DNA of 64,000 bases. Source: an uncultured Muribaculum sp. (GTDB lineage: Bacteria > Bacteroidota > Bacteroidia > Bacteroidales > Muribaculaceae). The stretch spans positions 1 to 64,000 of the forward strand of contig NZ_CAJTYX010000007.1 of assembly GCF_910583865.1 (NCBI RefSeq). Reading direction: 5' to 3'. How positions within the stretch are numbered: the stretch's first letter is position 1; every line of letters starts with the position of its first letter. A program made the translations under genes and the position numbers. The notes under the pieces were generated by a model. That model ran no database searches. It was not told where the DNA came from and was given only the letters and a program-made list of their open reading frames with translations. Of the stretch, positions 1 through 7,448 are shown piece by piece.

Positions 1-180
1 TTCTGCCTTTCAAGATGTTGGACTCTCTGATTTATGGTTTAGCGGACAGTAATAGATGAAAATCGCGATTTATTCGATGGCAAAGTTATGACTGCGATAG
101 AGAAGTTTTCGAATTTTTATGGATTAAAATATTTATCACTTCGCGGATTTTGTTAATTTAATTGGTTGATATATAAATGG

Positions 181-219
181 ATACAAGTGATAAAAACATT
201 TAGATTTTATCACTTGTAT
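181..219. terminator. AT-rich perfect hairpin downstream of the TPR regulator gene
   Basis: A perfect 15-bp inverted repeat (181-195 and 205-219) with a 9-nt loop lies about 70 nt past the stop codon of the minus-strand TPR gene. It has no clean T-run. It may be a terminator, an mRNA 3'-end stabiliser or an operator for a gene left of the window. I see no gene in 1-289. Confidence 0.4.
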
Positions 220-289
220 TTAAAAATTTAACATACTGATAATCAATACATTACCCCCCCCATATTTTGACGATCGATAATGTGTTGAT

Positions 290-1966
290 TTATAGGTGAT
301 TATTCAGTACTTCTAAGAAAAGCTCTTTGTCGGGTGCTTCCGAGTCGGTAATACGACGCCTAATGCGCGTCCATTTGTTATAGTAGTTGCCTCGTTCAAT
401 ATCCATCAGCAGACATATGGCACGGGACGAAAATCCTGCAATTACGAGGGCGCAGAATGTAATGTCATCCTCTTTGAATTTCGGGAACTGTTGGCGCATG
501 CGTATGAGAATATTATCATGGCATAAATCTACAATCTCCTTTATACGAGGAATCGAGTTGTCTTGCCTTATCCGGGCTATTTCATCCTCAAAATCTTTGG
601 CGATAGTGGCACGTGTAGCCTCGGAGTCGCGTTTCTCAAAATATTTGTTGCTAAGGTGGTTCAGCACCATGTATCGATCTCTAAGCAACTGATTGAGCAA
701 CAGGCGTTGGTCTCTTAACCGTGTATCAAGATAGGTTCCTTTACGCTCGGAGCTTACAAGGCGAGAGGTGATCTCCCTGACTTCAAGCATCTTATTTTCT
801 ATCTCCAGTCGCTTTCTCTTCATGCGCTCGCGATAGAATATGTAGAATGCGACACATATAATTAATGTGGCGATAGAGATACCCCAAACGATTATATGAT
901 ACTTGTCAGCTCTTTTATGCTCGGCAATGGCCTTGTCATGATGGAAATCGCTCTCTGCTAATGCGACATTGTGTTTGAGTACTTCTTTCAATCCTTTGTC
1001 ATGTACTGCCCACATTTTCTCAAGTTCGGCGACGGCATTCTCATAGTCTCGGGATTTTATCAGAATGGTCGATTTGGCCCAATGATATTCTTCCATCTCG
1101 TTCCAATGAGGATTGTACTTACGTTCCAGTTGGAGATAATGTTCTGCACTGTCGGGTTGATTAAGGAGTAAGTAGAGATAGGATGTATATGGTCGGTCTT
1201 GTAAATCGACTGTTTGTTCACCCCAATATCTTTCGGCCAAGTTGGAATGTCGGCGTGCGGCGTCATAACTATTAAATTTAAGCAATGGTTTTAAATATGT
1301 CTCATGGTAAAAGCCGAGTAGAGTCGAATCGGTGATTTCTGACGATAGGCTGTCTAACATAGCAACAGCTATGTCGGGTTTGTCGACACGGTTGAATGCA
1401 GACGCCAATTCCACAAGGGCATACTGGTTGTTGAGGGTTTTGCCGGCGGCGTGGTAGAGGTCTGCGGCAAGGCGGCGGTGGGGGATTGCCTTTTCGAAGT
1501 TGTAGACTGCGACGTAGATGTCGGCGATAAGCTCGTGGATTTTGGCGAGGGTGTAGTCGTCGTCGAGCTGCGCGGCGAGGTCGAGGGCGGTCAGCGCCTC
1601 CTTTATGGCGACGGTGTGGCTGCCACGGTAGAGATTGACGATGCCACGGTACATGTGGGCGAGTGTCTGCCAGGGCTGCACGGGGTGGGCGTCGAAGTAG
1701 GCTGCGGCGGTGGTGATGAGCGAGTCGTCGGTCTCGAAGCGGAAGTTTTTGTCGCGCGCCTGCGTGAGCAGCAGGGCGTGTTCGGCCCGCTGTCGGCGCG
1801 AACCGATCTTTTCGGGATCCATGCCTTCGAGAATCGACAATGCAGAGTCGGGTCGCTCCGCCATCAGCGACTCGGCGCGGGTCAGCTCGCGGTCGGCTTG
1901 GCCGGAGCGCGAGCAAGCGAATGCTGCCGTAAGCAGCAGTGAGTATAGAATGATGTGTCTGATCAT
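290..1966 (-). CDS. TPR-repeat membrane regulator with C-terminal HTH-like region
   Basis: Predicted 558-residue protein. I start it at the ATG at 1966 because this gives a lipoprotein-type signal (IILYSLLLTAAFAC); the longer open frame would add about 79 low-complexity residues. The N-terminal two thirds, with many paired alanine- and leucine-rich helices, resemble tetratricopeptide repeats. A single hydrophobic segment (IIVWGISIATLIICVAFYIF) follows, then a charged coiled coil and a C-terminal block (FSSRAICLLMDIERGNYYNKW) resembling the LuxR-like DNA-binding end of Bacteroidota TPR regulators. This suggests a periplasmic sensor with a cytoplasmic DNA-binding tail. It follows the RNase HI gene by 17 nt and may be co-transcribed. 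Target genes are unknown. Confidence is good for the architecture and low for the role. Confidence 0.75.
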   Translation of the reverse strand: MIRHIILYSLLLTAAFACSRSGQADRELTRAESLMAERPDSALSILEGMDPEKIGSRRQRAEHALLLTQARDKNFRFETDDSLITTAAAYFDAHPVQPWQTLAHMYRGIVNLYRGSHTVAIKEALTALDLAAQLDDDYTLAKIHELIADIYVAVYNFEKAIPHRRLAADLYHAAGKTLNNQYALVELASAFNRVDKPDIAVAMLDSLSSEITDSTLLGFYHETYLKPLLKFNSYDAARRHSNLAERYWGEQTVDLQDRPYTSYLYLLLNQPDSAEHYLQLERKYNPHWNEMEEYHWAKSTILIKSRDYENAVAELEKMWAVHDKGLKEVLKHNVALAESDFHHDKAIAEHKRADKYHIIVWGISIATLIICVAFYIFYRERMKRKRLEIENKMLEVREITSRLVSSERKGTYLDTRLRDQRLLLNQLLRDRYMVLNHLSNKYFEKRDSEATRATIAKDFEDEIARIRQDNSIPRIKEIVDLCHDNILIRMRQQFPKFKEDDITFCALVIAGFSSRAICLLMDIERGNYYNKWTRIRRRITDSEAPDKELFLEVLNNHL

Positions 1967-1983
1967 ATATCGATATAGGCGGA

Positions 1984-2619
1984 CTATTTGCGGCCGAAGT
2001 CGGCGGGGATTTCGCCCCAGCGCTCGGTGTCCCACTTCACAACGGGGCATGGGGAGGTGTGGGTCTGCACCCATCGCTCGGCGCGCTGCAGCGTGGCCAA
2101 AAGGGTTGCGTTGCCGGGGGTAGGGGTGAGGGTGGTGCGGGCGCGGCGGTTGCGCAGCCATGCCTGCGCCGTGCGGCTGTCGGAGTAGATTGTGCGCGTC
2201 CATCCGTTTTTCTCACACAATGCGAGGGCATGGACGAGGGCCAGGAATTCGCCCACATTGTTGGTGCCGTCGGCCACCGGGCCGTAATGGAACAGCTCCT
2301 CGCCGGTGCCCACCACCACGCCACGGTACTCCATCACGCCCGGGTTGCCGGCGCATGCGGCATCTACGGCGATTGCGTCGAGGCGTATCTCCGGAAACGC
2401 CTCGTAGTTGATGAGCTGCGTCTTGCGCTCGGCGAGGGCGCGCAGAGCGTAAAGCTCGTCGCCACCGTAGTCGCGGAATGCCTCCGTGGCCGCTGTCTGC
2501 GACGAGAAGCTTTTGTATTTCGCCCCCGGATAGCCGTCAATCTGTGCCTTGGCCTCTTCCCAGGAGTCATATATGCCGGGAGCGAAGCCCTCCCATACTA
2601 CGTAGAATTTTCTTGCCAT
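1984..2619 (-). CDS. rnhA: Ribonuclease HI with viroplasmin-type N-terminal domain
   Basis: A 211-residue protein that cleaves the RNA strand of RNA-DNA hybrids. Residues 1 to about 50 (KFYVVWEGFAPGIYDSWEEA, then KYKSFSS) form the viroplasmin domain that binds hybrids. The RNase H fold follows, with the acidic catalytic set visible as VDAACAGNPG, NNVGEF, YSDSRTA and the final ADFG. I chose the ATG at 2619 because MARKFYVVWEG is the conserved start; the longer frame would only translate a 9-bp repeat tract (SDPSDLSDSSDD). It sits 138 nt downstream of the PNT-fold gene on the same strand. Confidence 0.92.
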   Translation of the reverse strand: MARKFYVVWEGFAPGIYDSWEEAKAQIDGYPGAKYKSFSSQTAATEAFRDYGGDELYALRALAERKTQLINYEAFPEIRLDAIAVDAACAGNPGVMEYRGVVVGTGEELFHYGPVADGTNNVGEFLALVHALALCEKNGWTRTIYSDSRTAQAWLRNRRARTTLTPTPGNATLLATLQRAERWVQTHTSPCPVVKWDTERWGEIPADFGRK

Positions 2620-2661
2620 TTTTATCGTATTTTGTGGGGCGCGATAAGCCATTCCGGTGTC

Positions 2662-2706
2662 GTCGGACGAGTCGGACAGGTCGGACGGGTCTGACATGTC
2701 CGACGG
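2662..2706. repeat. 9-bp-period GTCGGACNN repeat tract, 5 units
   Basis: Five consecutive 9-nt units: gtcggacga, gtcggacag, gtcggacgg, gtctgacat, gtccgacgg. It lies just upstream of the RNase HI start. The same 9-nt motif, on either strand, recurs at 19455-19515, 22006-22050, 26246-26272 and 45433-45468. Confidence 0.8.
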
Positions 2707-2757
2707 CTATGCAACCCCCATTGAGGATTGTATGTGTGTGGCCTTGTGCCACGGAGG

Positions 2758-3942
2758 TCAGCTACAGCTGAGGAGTAGCGAGATGTCGATAGGCCTCAGG
2801 CCTGCCTTCGCGGCCACGCGGCGGTTGACGGGCTTGCCGAGGAATGTGGCCACGGCGCGCTGCACTCCAGGGAGCATGCGCATGGTGCTGAGGGCGCTTT
2901 CGCAGTCGGCGATATGCCCAAGCAGCGATATGAGCGTGTTGCTCAGGGCCATGGCGGCTGTGCGCGGCACGGCGTTGCCTACGCCGGTGTAGCATATGCG
3001 CGACCCTTCCGGCACGGCTGCGAGGGTGTGGGGCGCTCCCATGTCGACCTCTGGGAGCGACGGGCACAGTGCGTTGCCGTCGCCGTAGAGGTTCATGATG
3101 ATCACTCCACGCTTCATCAGCGCGGTCTGCTCGGCGCTGATGGTGCATGGACGCTCCATCGGCGTGGCCACGATGACATCGGCCGTGCGCAGGGCGTTTT
3201 CGAGCACGCGCGGATGGAGCACGGAGGTTGCCGCCGCGCATCCGGGCAATTCGGCGGCACGGCGCAGGCGATAGACATCGTTGTCGAGCATCCTCACGGA
3301 CGCTCCCAGACCGAGGGCCGACGAGGCGGCCGCGCGTCCCGCGATGCCTGCCCCGAGGATGAGCACCTCGCACGGTATGATCCCCGCCACACCGCCGAGG
3401 AGTATCCCTTTGCCATGGTCGGGCGAGGCGAGCATCGACGAGGCCAGGGCCAGCGCCGCGCGCCCGTTGATCTCGTCGAGTATGTCGGCGAAAGGCGTGT
3501 GTCCGTCGCTGTCGCCGATCAGGTCGATGGCTATGGCGGCGATATTGCGGCGCAGCAGCTCGCGGATGGTTGCCGCACAGCTGTCGATGCTGTGGAGGAG
3601 CGTGAGGAGCATGGCTCCCCGGCGCATGGCCCTGATGTCGGCGGGGGTGAGCCGCCCGAGGGTTATCACCATGTCGGCCTCCAGGGCCTCGGCGCGCGAT
3701 GTCACTATGGCGCCCTGGCGCATGTAGGCTGTGTCGTCGTAGTGTATGGATGCTGCAGCGCCGGCTTCGAGACGCACTTCGTAGCCGCGCTCGGCAAGTA
3801 TTCCCGCAGCCTCCGGGGTGAGCGGAAAGCGCCTCTCGCTGCTGCCCGGGGTGGATGGCAGCCCTATCGACGGCCGGCGGCGCATGGTGGCGGTGGCAGC
3901 GGGTTGTGGTTCGGGGGTGATATATTCCGAAGATTCGTTCAT
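2758..3942 (-). CDS. Alanine dehydrogenase / PNT-fold NAD(P)-binding protein
   Basis: A 394-residue protein of the alanine dehydrogenase and transhydrogenase-alpha family. The N-terminal PNT domain is recognisable from SSERRFPLTPEAAGILAERG near residues 34-53 and the LHS segment near 116-118. The NAD-binding Rossmann loop GAGIAG is at about 197-202. Length fits alanine dehydrogenase (about 370 aa) with a 25-residue N-terminal extension. Family members make pyruvate and ammonia from alanine or take part in hydride transfer; which applies here cannot be decided from sequence. It follows shikimate kinase by 16 nt, so the two are probably one operon. Confidence 0.8.
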   Translation of the reverse strand: MNESSEYITPEPQPAATATMRRRPSIGLPSTPGSSERRFPLTPEAAGILAERGYEVRLEAGAAASIHYDDTAYMRQGAIVTSRAEALEADMVITLGRLTPADIRAMRRGAMLLTLLHSIDSCAATIRELLRRNIAAIAIDLIGDSDGHTPFADILDEINGRAALALASSMLASPDHGKGILLGGVAGIIPCEVLILGAGIAGRAAASSALGLGASVRMLDNDVYRLRRAAELPGCAAATSVLHPRVLENALRTADVIVATPMERPCTISAEQTALMKRGVIIMNLYGDGNALCPSLPEVDMGAPHTLAAVPEGSRICYTGVGNAVPRTAAMALSNTLISLLGHIADCESALSTMRMLPGVQRAVATFLGKPVNRRVAAKAGLRPIDISLLLSCS

Positions 3943-3958
3943 TGTGGTATGGTAGGGG

Positions 3959-4516
3959 TTAGAGGGTATTGTCGGGATGGCTGTCGACGTGGAGGCCGAG
4001 GAACCTGGCGAAGCTGCGTGCCGTCACCTCCTTCTCCTGCTCGCTGTCGAGGTTTTCTGCCTTGAAGCGCAGCGAGGCCTTGGTGTAGTGGGGCATTCGC
4101 GCGGCCAGGGCCTCGACGATGAATTCGCGCAGCTCCCCGTCGGTCTTGTCGGCGATGAGGGGGCGCTTGTGGCGTCCGCGCAGCAGGCGCTCATGCAGCC
4201 GGTCGACGCTCACGTCGAGCAGCACTGTGGTGCCGTGGGCGTTCATCCACTCCATGTTGTCGAAGAAGCAGGGAGTGCCGCCTCCGCATGCCACGATCAC
4301 ATCCTCGAACTCTCCCGCCTCGTGGAGCATGGCCTGCTCGCGCGTGCGGAAGCCTGCTTCGCCGTAGAGCGCGAACAGTTCGCGCACGGTGGCACGGTAG
4401 CGGCTCTCGATGTAGCTGTCGAGGTCGATGAACTGCATGCCTGTCAGGGCGGCGACATGCCGCCCTACGGTCGACTTGCCGCTCCCCATGTATCCTATCA
4501 GAAATATCGGTCGCAT
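3959..4516 (-). CDS. aroK: Shikimate kinase
   Basis: A 185-residue cytoplasmic kinase that phosphorylates shikimate at O3 in the chorismate pathway. The P-loop GYMGSGKST is at residues 8-16, the shikimate-binding DLDSYIE follows, and the CGGGTP loop and the lid arginines (LLRGRHKRPL) are present. Length is typical. It is the promoter-proximal gene of a minus-strand run with the PNT-fold gene. A candidate -7 element (minus TAGATTTG, 4553-4560) lies about 37 nt upstream. Confidence 0.95.
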   Translation of the reverse strand: MRPIFLIGYMGSGKSTVGRHVAALTGMQFIDLDSYIESRYRATVRELFALYGEAGFRTREQAMLHEAGEFEDVIVACGGGTPCFFDNMEWMNAHGTTVLLDVSVDRLHERLLRGRHKRPLIADKTDGELREFIVEALAARMPHYTKASLRFKAENLDSEQEKEVTARSFARFLGLHVDSHPDNTL

Positions 4517-4552
4517 AATGGAGTCCTGTGGTTGGTTTGAATCAGGTCAGTG

Positions 4553-4622
4553 CAAATCTACGGAAAAAACTGAGATTTTAAATTCCTGTTGGCGGGATTT
4601 ACGGGAAATGTGAGTAAATTTG
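4553..4622. promoter_or_regulatory. Divergent promoter region between aroK and the YqeY-like gene
   Basis: Minus strand: TAGATTTG (4553-4560) fits the Bacteroidota -7 box TAnnTTTG for aroK. Plus strand: TAAATTTG (4615-4622) fits the same box for the YqeY-like gene, with TTG 23 nt upstream (4589-4591). The plus promoter leaves only about 15 nt before the ATG at 4644. Confidence 0.55.
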
Positions 4623-4643
4623 CATGACAAAAACCGACTCATT

Positions 4644-5093
4644 ATGGACTTGTTTGATAAAGTCAGCGCCGACATCAAGGCGGCGATGCTTGCACGCGAC
4701 CATGCGCGGCTTGAGGCCCTGCGCGGCATAAAGAAAGAATTTCTGGAGGCACGGACCGCAAAAGGCTCCGACGGCACCCTTACCGACGAAGCGGCCATGA
4801 AGGTGCTCGTCAAGATGGTGAAGCAGCGCAAGGAGAGCGCTGAGATCTACACGCAGCAGAACCGTCCGGAGCTTGCAGGCGAGGAGCTTGCCCAGGCCGC
4901 AGTGATCGAGGAATACCTGCCGAAACAGCTCGGCGACGAGGAGCTGACCGCGGAGCTGAAGAAGATCATCGCGCAGACCGGCGCCACCTCCGCCAAGGAG
5001 ATGGGCAAGGTAATGGGCGTGGCATCGAAAGCCCTGGCCGGACGTGCCGACGGGCGTGCCATCTCGGCCAAGGTGAAGGAGCTTCTCGGATAA
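4644..5093 (+). CDS. GatB/YqeY domain-containing protein
   Basis: A 149-residue protein whose whole length matches the YqeY family, related to the C-terminal tail of the tRNA amidotransferase subunit GatB. Family signatures seen are ALRGIKKEFLEARTAKG, QRKESAEIY and EEYLPKQLGDEEL, with KEMGKVMG near the C-terminus. I start at the ATG at 4644 (MDLFDKVSADIK); an upstream in-frame TTG lies in the -7 box. Family proteins are thought to act in tRNA-dependent amidation or tRNA binding, without a proven reaction. It is followed by serS after 76 nt. Confidence 0.9.
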   Translation: MDLFDKVSADIKAAMLARDHARLEALRGIKKEFLEARTAKGSDGTLTDEAAMKVLVKMVKQRKESAEIYTQQNRPELAGEELAQAAVIEEYLPKQLGDEELTAELKKIIAQTGATSAKEMGKVMGVASKALAGRADGRAISAKVKELLG

Positions 5094-5108
5094 GCCTTCC
5101 GCCTCGGA

Positions 5109-5134
5109 GTTAAGAGGTTGTTTTCAAACGGCCT
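5109..5134. repeat. Degenerate copy of AGAGGTTGTTT dyad
   Basis: The stretch starting TAAGAGGTTGTTTTC continues into CAAACGGCCTC, an imperfect dyad related to clearer copies at 34582-34607 and 42382-42405. It lies between the YqeY-like gene and serS and may act as a weak terminator. Confidence 0.4.
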
Positions 5135-5169
5135 CCAAGTGTCTTTTATAACCGGAAAAATCATACATT

Positions 5170-6441
5170 ATGCTTACGATACAACAGATAAAGGAAGATC
5201 CCGCACGCATCATCGCACGCCTTGCGGTGAAGGGATTCGACGGCAACGCCGCCATCGGCGAAATTCTCGAACTCGACACGCTCCGCCGCCAGTCGCAGCT
5301 CAACAACGACACCAAGGCCGCCGAGCTTAACCGCCTGGCCGCCTCCATCGGCCAGCTTATGAAGGCCGGCAAGAAGGATGAGGCCGAGGAGGCCAAGAAG
5401 GCCGTGGCCGCTCTCAAGGATGAGCAGAAGGCAATCGCCGACGAGCTTGCCCGCACAGAGGCGCGCATCCGCGAGATACTCCTGTCGGTGCCCAACGTGC
5501 CCTGCGACATGGTGCCCGAAGGCAAAACCGCGGAGGACAACGTTGTCGAGAAAACCGGCGGTGTGATGCCCGACCTTCCCGCCGACGCGCTTCCCCACTG
5601 GGAGTTGGCTAAGAAGTACAACATCATCGACTTCGACCTCGGCGTGAAAATCACCGGTGCCGGATTTCCCGTGTATCTCGGAAAGGGAGCACGCATGCAG
5701 CGCGCCCTCATACAGTTCTTCCTCGACGAGGCCGGCAAGGCCGGATACCTTGAAGTGGAGCCGCCTTTCGTGGTCAACGAGGCTTCGGGCTACGGCACGG
5801 GACAGCTCCCCGACAAAGAGGGGCAGATGTACTATGTGGGCGAGGACAATCTCTACCTCATACCTACCGCCGAGGTGCCCGTGACCAACCTCTACCGCGA
5901 CGTGATCATCCCCGCCGACAAGCTCCCTATAAAGAACTGTGCTTTCTCGGCATGCTGGCGCCGCGAGGCCGGCAGCTACGGCAAGGACGTGCGCGGACTC
6001 AACCGTCTGCACCAGTTCGACAAGGTGGAGATCGTGCGCATAGAGAAGCCCGAGGATTCATATGCCGCGCTTGAGGAGATGAAAGCCCACGTACAGGGAC
6101 TCCTTGAGAAGCTCGGACTCCCCTGGCACATACTGCGCCTCTGCGGCGGCGACATGTCGTTCACGTCGGCCATCACGTTTGACTTCGAGGTGTTCTCCGC
6201 AGCGCAGAAGCGCTGGCTGGAGGTGTCGTCGGTGTCCAACTTCGAGACCTACCAGGCCAACCGTCTGAAATGCCGCTATCGCGGTGATGACAAAAAGACC
6301 AAGTTGTGTCATACCCTCAACGGCTCTGCCCTGGCTCTGCCGCGCATCATGGCCGCCCTGCTTGAGAACAACCAGACACCCGAGGGTATCATCGTGCCGG
6401 AGTGCCTGCGCAAATATACAGGTTTCGACATCATCGACTGA
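5170..6441 (+). CDS. serS: Seryl-tRNA synthetase
   Basis: A 423-residue class II aminoacyl-tRNA synthetase that charges tRNA-Ser. Residues 1 to about 110 form the tRNA-binding antiparallel coiled coil (MLTIQQIKEDPARIIARLAV and a long K/E/A-rich stretch). The catalytic part shows motif 2 (ACWRREAGSYGKDVRGLNRL then HQFDKVEIV) and motif 3 (TLNGSALALPRIMAALLENN). Length is typical. The gene ends in a strong bidirectional hairpin that separates it from the convergent phosphatase gene. Confidence 0.97.
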   Translation: MLTIQQIKEDPARIIARLAVKGFDGNAAIGEILELDTLRRQSQLNNDTKAAELNRLAASIGQLMKAGKKDEAEEAKKAVAALKDEQKAIADELARTEARIREILLSVPNVPCDMVPEGKTAEDNVVEKTGGVMPDLPADALPHWELAKKYNIIDFDLGVKITGAGFPVYLGKGARMQRALIQFFLDEAGKAGYLEVEPPFVVNEASGYGTGQLPDKEGQMYYVGEDNLYLIPTAEVPVTNLYRDVIIPADKLPIKNCAFSACWRREAGSYGKDVRGLNRLHQFDKVEIVRIEKPEDSYAALEEMKAHVQGLLEKLGLPWHILRLCGGDMSFTSAITFDFEVFSAAQKRWLEVSSVSNFETYQANRLKCRYRGDDKKTKLCHTLNGSALALPRIMAALLENNQTPEGIIVPECLRKYTGFDIID

Positions 6442-6447
6442 TCGCGT

Positions 6448-6558
6448 AAAATAACGCACAGAGCACACAAGGAGCACAGAGAATAATAAGGATGATGATA
6501 GTCGTCTGACTCCTATCCTTTATTCTCTGTGCTCCTTGTGTGCTCTGTGCGTTATTTT
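6448..6558. terminator. Bidirectional terminator, 37-bp perfect inverted repeat
   Basis: Arms 6448-6484 and 6522-6558 are perfect inverted copies containing CTCTGTGCTCCTTGTGTGCT. The right arm ends in a T-run and the left in an A-run, so it can terminate both the plus-strand serS and the minus-strand phosphatase gene. The same motif builds a second convergent hairpin at 37124-37202. Confidence 0.8.
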
Positions 6559-6582
6559 TTCCGAGAGTGCTGTGCGTTGAGG

Positions 6583-7314
6583 TCACCGCATGATGGGAAG
6601 GAGGTGCTTCACAAGGGAGCGTCGGATGGGAGCGTCGAGCAGACGGCGGAACCATTTCAGGGAATGGGTGTCGCTGCCGGTATAGTCATACATGCCGTCC
6701 TGAAGGAGGCGTATGGCGCGTTGCTGTACGTTAGGACCGTAGAATCCGGTGATCGAGGGGAGATTTAGCTGTAGCATCACGCCGTCATCCTTCAGTCGTC
6801 TGTAGTCGGCGGGCGACATGTAGAGGTAGCGCTCCGGGTGGGCAAGGAGCGGGAAATAGCCTGCGCTGCGCACATCTTTCAGGATATCGAACAGCCCCAT
6901 CGGAGGGTTGGCATAGGATGTCTCCACAAGCAGCGTGTCGTTGCTTGCCGGGTTGCGGGTGGCTATGGTCAGAAAGTCGCGTGCCGTGAACCGCTCGGTG
7001 AATATCGGGTCGAGCATGTTTTCGGCGCCGAGCACGAGCGGCGGTATGTCGGAATCACCTGCCACGGCGGCGCACAGGTCATCGAATCGTTTCCTGAGGT
7101 CGGCGGGAGTGTTGGGCACGTCCTCCATGATGTGGGGGGTGAGGTGCACACGTCTTATGCCTGCCTGCCCCATAAGCCGGAGGGTCTCTATCGTCTCGTC
7201 GATTTTCTTTATGCCGTCATCGACTCCGGGAAGAAGGTGGGAATGCCACTCGGTGGCACCCTCAAGGATTCCCGAGCGGGCGATTGTGGTGGTTGATGAT
7301 GTAAATGGCCACAT
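6583..7314 (-). CDS. PHP-type tyrosine-protein phosphatase (CpsB/YwqE family)
   Basis: A 243-residue metal-dependent phosphatase. The opening metal motif EWHSHLLPGVDDG (about 22-34) is diagnostic of the CpsB/YwqE branch of the PHP superfamily, with further ligands in TPHIMED and the late HPERY and GSDTHS segments. Such enzymes remove phosphate from the tyrosine cluster of the cognate Wzc-type kinase and so control polysaccharide chain length. It lies 134 nt after the kinase gene on the same strand, which supports that partnership. A strong hairpin sits in the gap. Confidence 0.88.
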   Translation of the reverse strand: MWPFTSSTTTIARSGILEGATEWHSHLLPGVDDGIKKIDETIETLRLMGQAGIRRVHLTPHIMEDVPNTPADLRKRFDDLCAAVAGDSDIPPLVLGAENMLDPIFTERFTARDFLTIATRNPASNDTLLVETSYANPPMGLFDILKDVRSAGYFPLLAHPERYLYMSPADYRRLKDDGVMLQLNLPSITGFYGPNVQQRAIRLLQDGMYDYTGSDTHSLKWFRRLLDAPIRRSLVKHLLPIMR

Positions 7315-7349
7315 GTCTTTATGTGTGGAGAGAGTCTGATTTTATAATG

Positions 7350-7390
7350 ATGTTGCCTTGAAATTTTCGATAAAAATTTCAAGGCAACAT
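7350..7390. terminator. 18-bp perfect hairpin between tyrosine kinase and phosphatase genes
   Basis: Arms 7350-7367 and 7373-7390 (ATGTTGCCTTGAAATTTT and its complement) are perfect with a 5-nt loop. No strong T-run follows on the minus strand, so it could be an attenuator or a processing or stability element that lowers phosphatase output relative to the kinase. Confidence 0.5.
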
Positions 7391-7448
7391 ATGAATTAAT
7401 TATGGTCCAATAGGATGTCAAGGGTGGAATTTGCCATATAACTTCTTG

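Noticed and set aside
1967..2203. N-terminal extension of the TPR regulator
   Set aside because: The extra 79 residues are Pro/His/Arg-rich and overlap the RNase HI gene; the ATG at 1966 gives a proper lipoprotein signal.
2662..2706. 9-bp tracts considered as CRISPR repeats
   Set aside because: The period is 9 nt without unique spacers, and no cas genes are present in the window.
2914..4065. Plus-strand frame opposite the PNT-fold gene
   Set aside because: Antisense to a recognisable enzyme, with low-complexity Gly/His/Arg-rich sequence and no domain.
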